Positions 36,280 through 46,444 of a stretch of DNA of 64,000 nucleotides are shown here, one piece after another; positions within the stretch are counted from its first letter, which is position 1, and each line of letters opens with the position of its first letter. The stretch is from Streptomyces sp. CGMCC 4.7035 (GTDB lineage: Bacteria; Actinomycetota; Actinomycetes; Streptomycetales; Streptomycetaceae): NCBI RefSeq assembly GCF_031583065.1, contig NZ_CP134053.1:620001-684000 (forward strand), written 5' to 3'. Below the pieces are notes generated by a model. The model made no database searches and was not told the DNA's origin. It saw only the letters and a list, made by a program, of their open reading frames with translations. The translations under genes and the position numbers were made by a program.

Positions 36280-38226
36280 GTGGAGAACCTGATTGCGCTG
36301 CTGATCGCGGCGCCTCTGCTCGGAGCGGCCGTTCTGCTGTGCGGCGGCAGAAGGCTGGACGCGGTCGGCCACTGGATCGGCACCGTACTGGCCGCTGCCT
36401 CCTTCGTGCTCGGCGTCGTCCTCTTCGCCGACATGCTGGGGAAGGGCGCCGACCACCGGACCCTGACGGAGCACCTGTTCAGCTGGGTCCCGGTGGCCGG
36501 CTTCCAGGCCGACGTCACCTTCCGGCTCGACCAGCTCTCGATGACGTTCGTCCTGCTGATCACCGGCGTCGGCTCGCTCATCCACCTGTACTCGGTCGGG
36601 TACATGGAGCACGACGAGCGCCGGCGCCGCTTCTTCGGCTATCTGAACCTGTTCCTCGCGGCGATGCTGCTGCTCGTCCTCGCCGACAACTACCTGCTGC
36701 TGTACGTCGGCTGGGAGGGCGTGGGTCTCGCCTCGTATCTGCTGATCGGCTTCTGGCAGCACAAGCCGAGCGCGGCGACCGCGGCGAAGAAGGCGTTCCT
36801 CGTCAACCGCGTCGGCGACATGGGCCTGTCGATCGCGATCATGCTGATGTTCACGACGTTCGGGACCTTCGCCTTCGGGCCGGTCCTGAGTCACGTCGGT
36901 AATGCCGGCGAGGGCAAGCTCACCGCCATCGCCCTGATGCTGCTGCTCGCCGCGTGCGGCAAGTCGGCCCAGGTGCCGCTGCAGTCCTGGCTCGGGGACG
37001 CGATGGAGGGCCCGACCCCGGTCTCCGCCCTCATCCACGCCGCGACCATGGTGACCGCGGGCGTGTACCTCATCGTCCGCTCCGGCGCGATCTTCAACGC
37101 CGCGCCCGACGCACAGCTGGTCGTCACCGTCGTCGGCGCCGTCACGCTCCTCTTCGGTGCGATCGTCGGTTGCGCGAAGGACGACATCAAGAAGGCACTG
37201 GCCGGTTCGACCATGTCGCAGATCGGCTACATGGTGCTGGCCGCGGGCCTCGGCCCCATCGGCTACGTTTTCGCGATCATGCACCTGGTGACGCACGGCT
37301 TCTTCAAGGCCGGGCTGTTCCTCGGTGCCGGTTCGGTCATGCACGGCATGAACGACGAGGTCGACATGCGCAGGTACGGCGGCCTCAGGAAGTACATGCC
37401 GGTCACCTTCGTGACCTTCGGCCTCGGCTACCTCGCCATCATCGGCTTCCCGGGCCTGTCGGGCTTCTTCTCCAAGGACAAGATCATCGAGGCGGCGTTC
37501 GCCAAGGGCGGCACCGAGGGATGGATCCTCGGCGGCGCGGCCCTGCTGGGCGCGGCCATCACGGCGTACTACATGACGCGCGTGATGCTGATGACGTTCT
37601 TCGGCGAGGAGCGCTGGCGTCATGCCGAGACGCCGTCCCCGGCCGAGCCCAGCGTGGAGCCCGCCGCCGAAACGCGCGGCGAGCACGCAGAGCCGCACCC
37701 GCACGAGTCACCCAAGGTCATGACGATCCCGATGATCGTGCTGGCCTTCGGCTCGGTGTTCGCGGGCGGGTTCTTCTCGATCGGCGACCGCTTTGTGCAC
37801 TGGCTGGAGCCGGTCACCGGGCACGAGGAGGGCAACTCGCCGGTCAGCGCGCTGACGGTCACGGCCGCCACCCTGGTGCTGCTCGTCGTCGGCGTCGCCA
37901 TCGCCTACGCCCAGTACGGTCGCCGCCCGGTCCCGGTCGTCGCCCCGCGCGGATCGCTGCTCACCCGGGCCGCCCGGCGCGACCTGCTCCAGGACGACTT
38001 CAACCACGTCGTCCTCGTCCGCGGCGGAGAGCACCTCACGCGCTCCCTGGTGTACGTGGACCACACCCTGGTCGACGGCGTCGTCAACGGCACGGCGGCC
38101 TCGGTCGGCGGCCTGTCCGGACGGCTCCGCCGCCTGCAGAACGGCTACGCGCGGTCGTACGCGGTCTCGATGTTCGGGGGTGCGGCGGTGCTCGTCGCCC
38201 TGACCCTGCTGATGAGGGCGGTCTGA
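36280..38226 (+). CDS. nuoL: NADH-quinone oxidoreductase subunit L
   Basis: 648 residues, the outermost antiporter-like proton pump. [20 protein letters not shown] near 107-126, [15 protein letters not shown] near 146-160 with the channel Glu, and [20 protein letters not shown] near 312-331. The C-terminal lateral helix that spans the membrane arm is present. A His/Glu-rich loop ([13 protein letters not shown]) interrupts the later helices. It starts 14 bp after nuoK at a GTG. Confidence 0.97.
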   Translation: MENLIALLIAAPLLGAAVLLCGGRRLDAVGHWIGTVLAAASFVLGVVLFADMLGKGADHRTLTEHLFSWVPVAGFQADVTFRLDQLSMTFVLLITGVGSLIHLYSVGYMEHDERRRRFFGYLNLFLAAMLLLVLADNYLLLYVGWEGVGLASYLLIGFWQHKPSAATAAKKAFLVNRVGDMGLSIAIMLMFTTFGTFAFGPVLSHVGNAGEGKLTAIALMLLLAACGKSAQVPLQSWLGDAMEGPTPVSALIHAATMVTAGVYLIVRSGAIFNAAPDAQLVVTVVGAVTLLFGAIVGCAKDDIKKALAGSTMSQIGYMVLAAGLGPIGYVFAIMHLVTHGFFKAGLFLGAGSVMHGMNDEVDMRRYGGLRKYMPVTFVTFGLGYLAIIGFPGLSGFFSKDKIIEAAFAKGGTEGWILGGAALLGAAITAYYMTRVMLMTFFGEERWRHAETPSPAEPSVEPAAETRGEHAEPHPHESPKVMTIPMIVLAFGSVFAGGFFSIGDRFVHWLEPVTGHEEGNSPVSALTVTAATLVLLVVGVAIAYAQYGRRPVPVVAPRGSLLTRAARRDLLQDDFNHVVLVRGGEHLTRSLVYVDHTLVDGVVNGTAASVGGLSGRLRRLQNGYARSYAVSMFGGAAVLVALTLLMRAV

Positions 38227-38231
38227 TAGCG

Positions 38232-39803
38232 ATGTCCTTTCCTCTGCTGACAGCGACGGCGGTACTCCCGGCCGTGGGAGCGATCGCCACGGCCGCGGTC
38301 CCGGCCGCCCAGCGCACCGTCGCCAAGTGGCTGGCGTTGGTCGTCTCCCTCGCCACCTTCGTGCTCGCCGCGATCGTCGCCATCCGCTTCGAGCCGGGCG
38401 GCGCCCGCTACCAGTTCACCGAATCGCACGCCTGGATCAAGGACTTCGGGGTGCGGTACGAGCTGGGTGTGGACGGCATCGCGGTGGCGCTCATCGCGCT
38501 GACCGCGCTGCTGATCCCGTTCGTGATCCTGGCGGGCTGGCACGACGCCGACCCGTTGGAGACCGGAAGCCGCCGCTGGCGGCCGACGCAGGGCTTCTTC
38601 GCCCTGATCCTGGCCGTAGAGGCGATGGTGATCCTCTCCTTCGAGGCCACCGACGTCTTCGTCTTCTACATCTTCTTCGAGGCCATGCTCATCCCGATGT
38701 ACTTCCTCATCGGCGGCTTCGGGGACCGGGCCCACGAGCACGGTGAGAAAGCGGCGTCCACGCAACGGTCGTACGCCGCGGTGAAGTTCCTCCTCTACAA
38801 CCTGGTCGGCGGCCTGATCATGCTCGCCGCCGTGATCGGCCTCTATGTGCAGGCGGGGACCTTCTCGCTCCCCGAGATCGTGCAGGCAAGGGCGAGCGGC
38901 TCGCTCCACATGGCGACCAGCACCGAACGCTGGCTGTTCCTCGGCTTCTTCTTCGCCTTCGCGGTGAAGGCGCCGCTGTGGCCGCTGCACACCTGGCTTC
39001 CCAACGCCATGGGGGAGGCCACCGCCCCGGTCGCCGTGCTGATCACGGCGGTCGTCGACAAGGTGGGCACGTTCGCGATGCTCCGCTTCTGCCTCCAGCT
39101 GTTCCCGGAGGCAAGCAAGTGGGCGACACCCGCGATCCTCGTCCTTGCCCTGATCAGCATCATCTATGGGGCACTGCTCGCGGTCGGTCAGCGTGACATC
39201 AAACGGCTGGTCGCGTACGCGTCGATCTCGCACTTCGGCTTCATCATCATGGGCATCTTCGCGATGACCAGCCAGGGCCAGTCCGGCGCGACGCTGTACA
39301 TGGTCAACCACGGGATCTCGACGGCGGCGTTGATGCTGGTGGCGGGCTTCCTGATCTCGCGCCGCGGCTCGCGTCTGATCGCCGACTACGGAGGCGTGCA
39401 GAAGGTCGCGCCGGTGCTCGCCGGCACGTTCCTGATCGGCGGCCTGGCGACCCTGTCCCTGCCGGGGCTCGCGCCGTTCGTGAGTGAGTTCCTGGTCCTG
39501 GTCGGCACGTTCACGCGCCACCCGGCGATCGGCATCATCGCCACCTTCGGCATCGTCCTCGCCGCGCTCTACACCCTCGTCCTCTATCAGCGGACGATGA
39601 CGGGCCCGGTGAAGGCGGAGGTCGCCGAGATGCCGGACCTGCGCGTCCGTGAGCTCCTGGTCGTCGCCCCGCTGATCGCACTGCTGATCTTCCTGGGTGT
39701 CTACCCGAAGCCGGTCACCGACATCGTCAACCCGGCGGTGCAGCAGACCATGTCCGACGTACACCAGACCGACCCCAAGCCCGAGGTGGAGGCGGCCAAG
39801 TGA
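38232..39803 (+). CDS. nuoM: NADH-quinone oxidoreductase subunit M
   Basis: 523 residues, antiporter-like proton pump with about 14 helices. FFEAMLIPMYFLIGGFGD carries the proton-channel Glu near residue 144, APLWPLHTWLPNAMGEAT near 246-263 and LVAYASISHFGFIIMGIFA near 326-344. It is five bases past nuoL. Confidence 0.97.
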   Translation: MSFPLLTATAVLPAVGAIATAAVPAAQRTVAKWLALVVSLATFVLAAIVAIRFEPGGARYQFTESHAWIKDFGVRYELGVDGIAVALIALTALLIPFVILAGWHDADPLETGSRRWRPTQGFFALILAVEAMVILSFEATDVFVFYIFFEAMLIPMYFLIGGFGDRAHEHGEKAASTQRSYAAVKFLLYNLVGGLIMLAAVIGLYVQAGTFSLPEIVQARASGSLHMATSTERWLFLGFFFAFAVKAPLWPLHTWLPNAMGEATAPVAVLITAVVDKVGTFAMLRFCLQLFPEASKWATPAILVLALISIIYGALLAVGQRDIKRLVAYASISHFGFIIMGIFAMTSQGQSGATLYMVNHGISTAALMLVAGFLISRRGSRLIADYGGVQKVAPVLAGTFLIGGLATLSLPGLAPFVSEFLVLVGTFTRHPAIGIIATFGIVLAALYTLVLYQRTMTGPVKAEVAEMPDLRVRELLVVAPLIALLIFLGVYPKPVTDIVNPAVQQTMSDVHQTDPKPEVEAAK

Positions 39804-41449
39804 GCACAGCAGTCGTCCACAGCCTGTGGACAACCGCGGCCGATCCGATCTCGAAGATCGACGCGCCGAAGATCGAGTACGGCCAGTTGTCACCCACGTT
39901 GATCGTCATCGGCGCGGCGCTCGTCGGGGTGCTGATCGAGGCGTTCGTCCCGCGCAAGTCCCGCTACTACGCCCAGGTCTTCGTGTCGGTCGTCGCGCTC
40001 ACCGCCGCGTTCGCCGCGGTCGTGGCGCTCGCGGCGGGCGGGTACGGCACCACGAAGGCGCACATCGCCGCGATGGGCGCGATCGCGGTCGACGGACCGT
40101 CCCTCTTCCTTCAGGGGACGATCCTGCTGTCCGGCCTGCTCGGCGTGTTCACCTTCGCCGAGCGGCGCCTCGACCCGGCCGCGCACGGCAACCGCGTCGA
40201 CTCGTTCGCCGCCCAGGCCGCGTCCGTGCCGGGCAGCGAGAGCGAGAAGGCGGCCGTGAAGGCCGGATTCACGACGACCGAGGCGTTCCCGCTGCTGCTG
40301 TTCGCGGTGGGCGGCATGCTCGTCTTCCCCTCGGCGAACGACCTGCTGACCCTGTTCGTCGCCCTGGAGGTCTTCTCGCTGCCGCTGTACCTGCTGTGCG
40401 CCCTGGCCCGACGCAAGCGGCTCATGTCGCAGGAGGCCGCGGTCAAGTACTTCCTGCTCGGCGCGTTCGCCTCCGCGTTCACGCTGTTCGGCATCGCGCT
40501 GCTGTACGGGTACGCCGGCTCGGTGTCGTACGCGAGGATCGCGCAGGTCGTCGACGGCACGGTCACGAATGTCGACCCGGCGCTCGCGGGCACCATGGGC
40601 AATGACGCGCTGCTGCTCGTCGGCGCCGCGATGATCGTGACGGGCCTGCTGTTCAAGGTGGCCGCAGTGCCGTTCCACATGTGGACGCCGGACGTGTACC
40701 AGGGCGCGCCGACCCCTGTGACCGGTTTCATGGCGGCGGCGACCAAGGTGGCCGCGTTCGGCGCGCTGCTGCGCCTGCTGTACGTGGTCCTGCCGGGAAT
40801 GCGCTGGGACTGGCGGCCGGTGTTGTGGGCGGTCGCCATCGTCACCATGCTGGGCGGCGCGATCGTCGCGATCACGCAGACCGACATCAAGCGGCTGCTG
40901 GCGTACTCGTCGATCGCGCACGCCGGGTTCATCCTCGCGGGTGTCATCGCGACGACACCGGACGGCGTGTCCTCGGTCCTCTTCTACCTGGGCGCGTACT
41001 CGTTCGTGACGATCGGCGCCTTCGCCGTGGTGACGCTCGTCCGGGACGCGGGCGGCGAGGCGACCCACCTGTCCAAGTGGGCCGGTCTCGGGCGCAGGTC
41101 ACCGCTGGTGGCGGCCGTGTTCGCGGTGTTCCTCCTGGCCTTCGCGGGCATCCCGCTGACTTCCGGCTTCGCCGGGAAGTTCGCCGTGTTCAAGGCGGCG
41201 GCGGAGGGCGGGGCGGCGCCGCTGGTCGTGATCGGTGTGATCTCGTCGGCGGTCGCGGCGTTCTTCTACATCCGGGTGATCGTCCTGATGTTCTTCAGCG
41301 AACCGAGCCCCGAGGGCCCGACGGTGGCGGTGCCCTCGCCGCTGACGATGACGGCGATCGGGGTGGGCGTGGCGGTCACGCTGGTGCTGGGTGTGGCTCC
41401 GCAGTACTTCCTGGACCTGGCGAGCCAGGCGGGCGTGTTCGTGCGCTGA
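39800..41449 (+). CDS. nuoN: NADH-quinone oxidoreductase subunit N
   Basis: 549 residues, the third antiporter-like subunit and last gene of the operon. FVALEVFSLPLYLLCALARR near 190-209, VPFHMWTPDVYQGAPTPVTG near 291-310 and LLAYSSIAHAGFILAGVIA near 367-385. GTG start overlaps the nuoM stop by four bases. The start region includes TGTGGACAA (39825-39833), a DnaA-box match inside the coding sequence. Confidence 0.97.
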   Translation: MSTAVVHSLWTTAADPISKIDAPKIEYGQLSPTLIVIGAALVGVLIEAFVPRKSRYYAQVFVSVVALTAAFAAVVALAAGGYGTTKAHIAAMGAIAVDGPSLFLQGTILLSGLLGVFTFAERRLDPAAHGNRVDSFAAQAASVPGSESEKAAVKAGFTTTEAFPLLLFAVGGMLVFPSANDLLTLFVALEVFSLPLYLLCALARRKRLMSQEAAVKYFLLGAFASAFTLFGIALLYGYAGSVSYARIAQVVDGTVTNVDPALAGTMGNDALLLVGAAMIVTGLLFKVAAVPFHMWTPDVYQGAPTPVTGFMAAATKVAAFGALLRLLYVVLPGMRWDWRPVLWAVAIVTMLGGAIVAITQTDIKRLLAYSSIAHAGFILAGVIATTPDGVSSVLFYLGAYSFVTIGAFAVVTLVRDAGGEATHLSKWAGLGRRSPLVAAVFAVFLLAFAGIPLTSGFAGKFAVFKAAAEGGAAPLVVIGVISSAVAAFFYIRVIVLMFFSEPSPEGPTVAVPSPLTMTAIGVGVAVTLVLGVAPQYFLDLASQAGVFVR

Positions 41450-41465
41450 CGAGCCCGCGCCGACA

Positions 41466-41508
41466 CGCGACGGCCCGACACCCGCTCGGGGGGTGCCGGG
41501 CCGTCGCG
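41466..41508 (+). terminator. Terminator of the nuo operon
   Basis: CGCGACGGCCCGACACCC pairs with GGGTGCCGGGCCGTCGCG (one mismatch) around a 7-base loop, 16 bp after the nuoN stop, followed by TTCTTCG. It is a strong 18-bp stem that separates nuo from recQ. Confidence 0.88.
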
Positions 41509-41517
41509 TTCTTCGTC

Positions 41518-41562
41518 CTCGATCCAAGCCTGCTCGATCCAAGCCTGCTCGATCCAAGCCTG
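41518..41562. repeat. Three 15-bp direct repeats upstream of recQ
   Basis: CTCGATCCAAGCCTG is repeated three times without gaps. The last copy runs into TGTGGATAAC. The sequence lies between the nuo terminator and the recQ start, so it is part of the recQ promoter region. Confidence 0.9.
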
Positions 41563-41569
41563 TGGATAA
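41561..41569. promoter_or_regulatory. DnaA box next to the repeats
   Basis: TGTGGATAA is the exact complement of TTATCCACA, the classic DnaA box. A single box is not an origin; it could titrate DnaA or allow DnaA-dependent control of recQ. Chance occurrence cannot be excluded. Confidence 0.35.
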
Positions 41570-41639
41570 CTCCGGGCCTGTCGGCGCCGCCCCCTATCGT
41601 GGATGCAGTGGTCGAGAGACGACGTACGGGGGACGGGCG

Positions 41640-43610
41640 ATGGACGGGACGGGTGTGATGACCGAGGCGGGCGTGATGACGGCACCAGGTGGCAGCGAGG
41701 CGCTGGCAACGCTGCACCGGGTGTTCGGGTACGACGCGTTCCGCGGTGAGCAGGAAGCGATCGTCGAGCACGTGGTGACCGGCGGCGACGCCGTCGTCCT
41801 CATGCCGACCGGCGGCGGCAAATCGCTGTGCTACCAGATCCCGGCCCTGGTCAGACCCGGCACGGGCGTGGTGGTCTCCCCACTGATCGCACTGATGCAG
41901 GACCAGGTGGACGCGCTGCGGGCGCTCGGCGTGCGCGCCGGGTTCGTCAACTCCACACAGGACTTCGACGAGCGGCGCGTGGTGGAGGCGGAGTTCCTGG
42001 CCGGTGAGCTGGACCTGCTCTATCTGGCCCCGGAGCGGCTGCGCCTGGAGTCCACCCTCGACCTGCTCTCCCGCGGCAGGATCTCGGTGTTCGCGATCGA
42101 CGAGGCGCACTGTGTCTCGCAGTGGGGCCATGACTTCCGGCCCGACTACCTCGCACTGTCCCTGCTGGGCGAGCGCTGGCCGGACGTTCCCCGGATCGCG
42201 CTCACGGCGACGGCGACGCGCGCGACGCACCAGGAGATCACCCAGCGGCTGAACATGCCGGGAGCCCGCCACTTCGTGGCGAGCTTCGACCGGCCCAACA
42301 TCCAGTACCGGATCGTGCCGAAGGCCGACCCCAAGAAGCAGCTGCTGTCGTTCCTGCGCGAGGAGCACGCGGGCGACGCGGGCATCGTGTACTGCCTCTC
42401 ACGGAACTCGGTGGACAAGACGGCCGAGTTCCTGACCCGCAACGGCGTCGAGGCGGTGCCCTACCACGCGGGCCTGGACGCGGGCACCCGCGCCGCGCAC
42501 CAGTCCCGCTTCCTGCGCGAGGACGGTCTGGTCGTGGTCGCGACCATCGCGTTCGGGATGGGCATCGACAAGCCGGACGTACGGTTCGTCGCGCATCTCG
42601 ACCTGCCGAAGTCGGTCGAGGGCTACTACCAGGAGACGGGCCGGGCGGGCCGCGACGGACTGCCGTCCACGGCCTGGATGGCGTACGGGCTGAACGACGT
42701 CATACAGCAGCGCAAGCTGATCCAGTCCGGGGACGGCGACGAGGCGTTCCGCCGCCGGGCCCAGGCGCACCTGGACGCGATGCTGGCGCTGTGCGAGACG
42801 GCGCAGTGCCGCCGTGGTCAGCTGCTCGCCTACTTCGGCCAGGAAGCCGAACAGGGCGGCTGCGGCAACTGCGACACCTGCCTGGTGCCGCCCGACACCT
42901 GGGACGGCACGATCGCGGCGCAGAAGGTGCTGTCCACGGTGTGGCGGCTGGACCGGGAGCGGCGGCAGAAGTTCGGCGCGGTGCAGATCGTCGACATCCT
43001 GCTGGGCCGGCGCACGGCCAGGGTCATCCAGTTCGACCACGATCAGTTGTCGGTGTTCGGCATCGGCGAAGAGCTGGACGAGGGCGAATGGCGGGGTGTC
43101 GTCCGCCAGCTGCTCGCGCAGGGGCTGCTCGCGGTCGAGGGCGAGTACGGGACGTTGGGGCTGACCGAGGCCAGCGGGGCGGTGCTGCGGCGGGAGCGTG
43201 AGGTGCCGCTGCGCAAGGAGCCGAAGAAGCCCACGGTCGCGCGGTCCGCGGCCCCGAAGAGCGAGCGCGCGCCGAAGACCGCGGTCGAGCTTGCGCCCGA
43301 GCTGCTCCCCGTCTTCGAGGCGCTGCGCTCCTGGCGCGCGGCCCAGGCAAAGGAACAGGGCGTACCGGCATATGTGATCTTCCACGACGCGACGCTTCGT
43401 GAGATCGCGACCGTCCGCCCCACGACGGTGACGGAACTCGGCACGATCAGCGGAGTGGGAGAGAAGAAACTCGCCACATACGGCGAGGGAGTGCTCGGGG
43501 TGCTGGCTTCTCTGGACGGCGGTCCCGCACCCGACGAGGGCCCGGACCAGGAGTGGCCCGAGCCCGAGCCCGAGCCGGAGCCGGAGCCGGAGCCGGAGGA
43601 CTGGATATAA
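41640..43610 (+). CDS. recQ: ATP-dependent DNA helicase RecQ
   Basis: 656 residues from ATG 41640; ATGs at 41658 and 41676 are alternatives. Superfamily 2 helicase: Walker A MPTGGGKSLCYQIPA near 55, DEAH box FAIDEAHCVSQWGHDFRPDY near 151-170, motif VI QETGRAGRDGLPS near 335. The RQC zinc site has CETAQCRRGQLLAYF and CGNCDTC, and the HRDC domain lies near 540-620. It unwinds recombination and replication intermediates 3'-5'. The protein ends in a PEPEPEPEPE run from a CCGGAG/CCCGAG hexanucleotide repeat, which probably varies in length. Confidence 0.96.
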   Translation: MDGTGVMTEAGVMTAPGGSEALATLHRVFGYDAFRGEQEAIVEHVVTGGDAVVLMPTGGGKSLCYQIPALVRPGTGVVVSPLIALMQDQVDALRALGVRAGFVNSTQDFDERRVVEAEFLAGELDLLYLAPERLRLESTLDLLSRGRISVFAIDEAHCVSQWGHDFRPDYLALSLLGERWPDVPRIALTATATRATHQEITQRLNMPGARHFVASFDRPNIQYRIVPKADPKKQLLSFLREEHAGDAGIVYCLSRNSVDKTAEFLTRNGVEAVPYHAGLDAGTRAAHQSRFLREDGLVVVATIAFGMGIDKPDVRFVAHLDLPKSVEGYYQETGRAGRDGLPSTAWMAYGLNDVIQQRKLIQSGDGDEAFRRRAQAHLDAMLALCETAQCRRGQLLAYFGQEAEQGGCGNCDTCLVPPDTWDGTIAAQKVLSTVWRLDRERRQKFGAVQIVDILLGRRTARVIQFDHDQLSVFGIGEELDEGEWRGVVRQLLAQGLLAVEGEYGTLGLTEASGAVLRREREVPLRKEPKKPTVARSAAPKSERAPKTAVELAPELLPVFEALRSWRAAQAKEQGVPAYVIFHDATLREIATVRPTTVTELGTISGVGEKKLATYGEGVLGVLASLDGGPAPDEGPDQEWPEPEPEPEPEPEPEDWI

Positions 43611-43623
43611 GTGCGGCCACGCA

Positions 43624-43648
43624 GGGGCGGCAGCGGCACCGCCGCCCC
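43624..43648. terminator. Terminator between recQ and fumarylacetoacetase
   Basis: GGGGCGGC and GCCGCCCC form an 8-bp perfect stem around AGCGGCACC, in the 64-bp gap between two convergent genes. Confidence 0.75.
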
Positions 43649-43674
43649 CGCGACGGCCAGAGCGCCCGTCCCTC

Positions 43675-44889
43675 TCAGGCGCCCGGCACCACCCGGCCCG
43701 TCACCTCACCGAGGCCCACCCGCGTCCCGTCCGGCCCCGGTGCCCATGCCGTGAGGGTCACCACGTCCCCGTCCTCCAGGAACGTCCGCTTGCCGTCCGG
43801 GAGTTCGAGCGGATCCCGCCCGTTCCAGGTCAGTTCGAGGAGCGAGCCGCGCTCGCCCTCCGTCGGGCCGCTCACGGTGCCCGAGCCGTACAGGTCGCCC
43901 GTCCGCAGCGACGCGCCGTTCACCGTCATGTGGGCCAGCTGCTGGGCGGCCGTCCAGTACATCGTCGAGAACGGCGGCTCGGAGACGACGTGGCCGTTGA
44001 TCGCGACGGAGATGCGCAGGTCGTAACCCCCCGGTTCCTCCTGCGCGTCGTCCAGGTACGGAAGCAGCGCGTGCGTGCGCTCCGGCGGCGCCACCCGCGC
44101 CTGCTCCAGCGCGTCCAGCGGGGTGATCCACGCCGAGACCGACGTGGCGAACGACTTGCCGAGGAACGGCCCGAGCGGCACGTACTCCCAGGCCTGGATG
44201 TCCCGCGCCGACCAGTCGTTGAGCAGGCACAGCCCGAACACGTGGTCCCGGAACCCGGACAGCCCCACCGGCCGGCCCAGCTGCGAGGGGACCCCGACCA
44301 CGAACCCGACCTCCGCCTCGATGTCCAGGCGGACGGAGGGTCCGAACACCGGTGCCGGGTCCGTGGGAGCCTTCCGCTGTCCCTGCGGCCGTACGACATC
44401 CGTGCCCGACACCACCACCGTCCCCGACCGGCCGTGGTAACCGATCGGCAGGTGCTTCCAGTTGGGGGTCAGGGAGTCCGCCGCGTCCGGGCGGAAGATC
44501 TGCCCGACATTGCGGGCGTGGTTCTCGGAGGCATAGAAGTCGACGTAGTCCGCGACCTCGAAGGGCAGGTGCAGGGTCACCTCGGAGAGCGGGTGCAGGA
44601 GCGGTTCGACGGTCTCCCGGTGCGCGGGCACCGTCACCCACGCCGTGAGCGCCCGGCGCACGTCCGACCAGGCCGTGCGCCCCGCGGCCAGCAGCGGGCC
44701 CAGAGTGGGCCGTGCGAGCAGGGAGGCGTAAGGGGAGCCGAGCGCCTTCGCGGCCGCGCCCGCGTCGAGCACGTGGTCGCCCAGGCGGACACCGACGGTC
44801 GGCTCGTCGGAGCCGCTCGGCGAGAAAACGCCGTAGGGGAGATTGTGCGGGCCGAAGGGGTCGCCCTCGGGGAGATCGAAGGGGGGCAT
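43675..44889 (-). CDS. Fumarylacetoacetase
   Basis: 404 residues. Cleaves 4-fumarylacetoacetate to fumarate and acetoacetate, the last step of tyrosine/phenylalanine degradation via homogentisate. The N-terminal SH3-like domain (FGPHNLPYGVFSPSGSDEPT) and the catalytic domain motifs DFYASENHARNVG (metal and substrate ligands), LPIGYHGRSGTVVVSGTDV, RLDIEAEVGFVVG and LCLLNDWSARDIQAWEYVPL are all present. ATG at 44889 starts the family-typical MPPFDLPEGDPFG; the upstream frame has no ribosome site. Other homogentisate-pathway genes are not in the window. Confidence 0.95.
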   Translation of the reverse strand: MPPFDLPEGDPFGPHNLPYGVFSPSGSDEPTVGVRLGDHVLDAGAAAKALGSPYASLLARPTLGPLLAAGRTAWSDVRRALTAWVTVPAHRETVEPLLHPLSEVTLHLPFEVADYVDFYASENHARNVGQIFRPDAADSLTPNWKHLPIGYHGRSGTVVVSGTDVVRPQGQRKAPTDPAPVFGPSVRLDIEAEVGFVVGVPSQLGRPVGLSGFRDHVFGLCLLNDWSARDIQAWEYVPLGPFLGKSFATSVSAWITPLDALEQARVAPPERTHALLPYLDDAQEEPGGYDLRISVAINGHVVSEPPFSTMYWTAAQQLAHMTVNGASLRTGDLYGSGTVSGPTEGERGSLLELTWNGRDPLELPDGKRTFLEDGDVVTLTAWAPGPDGTRVGLGEVTGRVVPGA

Positions 44890-45021
44890 CGGATGCTGCC
44901 TCGCTTTCGTGCACTTCAGGTGTGCCGTGCATGGGGTAGTTCCATGTGGTCGCCGCACACGTTACGGCCGAGTTGCCTGTCTTGGGCAGTGTCTAAAGAG
45001 TTTGCAATGTCCGGATTGGCC

Positions 45022-45051
45022 TTGTCGGAGGGGGCAATTCCGGCTTAGCGT
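45022..45051 (+). promoter_or_regulatory. Promoter of the ATP-grasp operon
   Basis: TTGTCG (45022-45027) and TAGCGT (45046-45051) are 18 bases apart and end about 48 bp before the GTG start, a good match to a vegetative Streptomyces promoter. Confidence 0.5.
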
Positions 45052-45098
45052 CCTTTGGGGGACACGGACGGGGTGGGTCCGGTCCGTAGGGGGGACAC

Positions 45099-46379
45099 GT
45101 GGGGGGACCCGTGGCCAGGAGCGCCGGCAGCGTGCCGTTCGACGCGGACCGCGACATTCCGGGGCTCATCGTGAAATTCGGCGACTACCCGCTGCATCAC
45201 GGCGGGGTGGGCGCCATCCGCAGCCTTGGCCGGCTCGGCATTCCGATGTACGCGATCACCGAGGACCGATACACACCGGCCGCGGTCTCCCGCTATCTGC
45301 GGCGGGCCTTCGTGTGGCCGACCACCGGGACGGAGGAACCGGAGCGGTTAGTGGAGGGCCTGCTGCGGATCGGGCGCCGCATCGGCCGGCCGACGGTCCT
45401 CATCCCGACCGACGAAGAGGCCGCGGTGCTGATCGCGGAGCACCAGGAGGCCCTGGACGGCCCCTTCCTGTTCCCGAAGGTGGACGTCAAGCTTCCGCGC
45501 CGCCTCGCCAGCAAACAGGGCCTGCACGAACTGTGCGTGGAACACGGCATCCCGAGCCCGCAGGCGGCCTTCCCACAGTCGTACGACGACATCGTCGCCT
45601 TCGCCGAGAAGGCCCGCTTCCCGCTGGTGGCCAAGAACCGCGAGGCCTTCGTGCGGCGCAAACAGCCCGCTGTGAACGGGACGACGAAGATCGCCACCCG
45701 TGAGGGCCTGCTGACGCTCGCCCGCGACTGGGGCGAGCACCCCGGCGTGATCCTCCAGGAGTATCTGCCCCGGGAGCAGGCCGAGGACTGGATCGTGCAC
45801 GCGTACTTCGACCGGGACTCGACCCCGCTCGCCCTGTTCACCGGCGTCAAGGTCCGCTCCTGGCCGCCGCACGCCGGGATGACGGCGAACGCGTATGTCG
45901 TCGACAACCCGGAACTCGCGGATCTCGCCGCGCGGTTCATCAAACAGATCGGCTTCACCGGCATCGTCGACCTCGACCTGCGCTTCGACCGGCGCGACGG
46001 ACAGTACAAACTGCTCGACTTCAACCCGCGCATGGGCGCCCAGTTCCGGCTCTTCGAGAACGAGTCGGGTGTGGACGTCGTGCGCGCCATGCACCTGGAC
46101 CTGACCGGCCGCACCGTCCCGGAGGGGGAACAACGCGCCGGCCACCGGTACATCGTGGAGAACATCGACCTGCCCGCCCTGCTCGCCTACCGCCGCAGCG
46201 GCTACACGACGCCGCACGCACCGGCCCGCGCGAGCGGTACGGAGCTGGCCTGGCTCGCGGGTGACGACCTGCGGCCGTTCTTCACGATGCTCGCGCGCTT
46301 CGTGCGGCCGGGCGCGAAGCACCTGTATCAGCTGTGGCGGACCAACCGCCGCGGCAGCACCACGAGCTCGGGCGGGTAG
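45099..46379 (+). CDS. ATP-grasp carboxylate-amine ligase-like protein
   Basis: 426 residues. The preATP-grasp part (IVKFGDYPLHHGGVGAIRSL) is followed by the ATP-grasp core: FPLVAKNREAFVRRKQPAVN with the nucleotide Lys, GVILQEYLPREQAEDWIVHA with acidic adenine-binding residues, and IVDLDLRFDRRDGQYKLLDF NPRMG with the Mg ligands. Such enzymes ligate an amine to an acyl-phosphate, but the substrate is unknown. It starts at GTG 45099 (a second GTG at 45111 is possible) behind its own promoter, and a flavoprotein gene follows after 65 bp on the same strand. Confidence 0.85.
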   Translation: MGGPVARSAGSVPFDADRDIPGLIVKFGDYPLHHGGVGAIRSLGRLGIPMYAITEDRYTPAAVSRYLRRAFVWPTTGTEEPERLVEGLLRIGRRIGRPTVLIPTDEEAAVLIAEHQEALDGPFLFPKVDVKLPRRLASKQGLHELCVEHGIPSPQAAFPQSYDDIVAFAEKARFPLVAKNREAFVRRKQPAVNGTTKIATREGLLTLARDWGEHPGVILQEYLPREQAEDWIVHAYFDRDSTPLALFTGVKVRSWPPHAGMTANAYVVDNPELADLAARFIKQIGFTGIVDLDLRFDRRDGQYKLLDFNPRMGAQFRLFENESGVDVVRAMHLDLTGRTVPEGEQRAGHRYIVENIDLPALLAYRRSGYTTPHAPARASGTELAWLAGDDLRPFFTMLARFVRPGAKHLYQLWRTNRRGSTTSSGG

Positions 46380-46444
46380 CCCGCTCGATCAGTCCCAACA
46401 GCTCCACCACGAAGTAGGCAAGTTGCGTCCTGGGGAGGGACTTC

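Noticed and set aside
39825..39833. Replication origin at the DnaA box in nuoN
   Set aside because: A single box inside a coding gene; no cluster of boxes or AT-rich unwinding element, and dnaA/dnaN are absent.
43551..43607. PEPEPE tail of RecQ as a TonB-like or secretion signal
   Set aside because: A simple hexanucleotide slippage repeat at the end of a cytoplasmic helicase; no partner genes.
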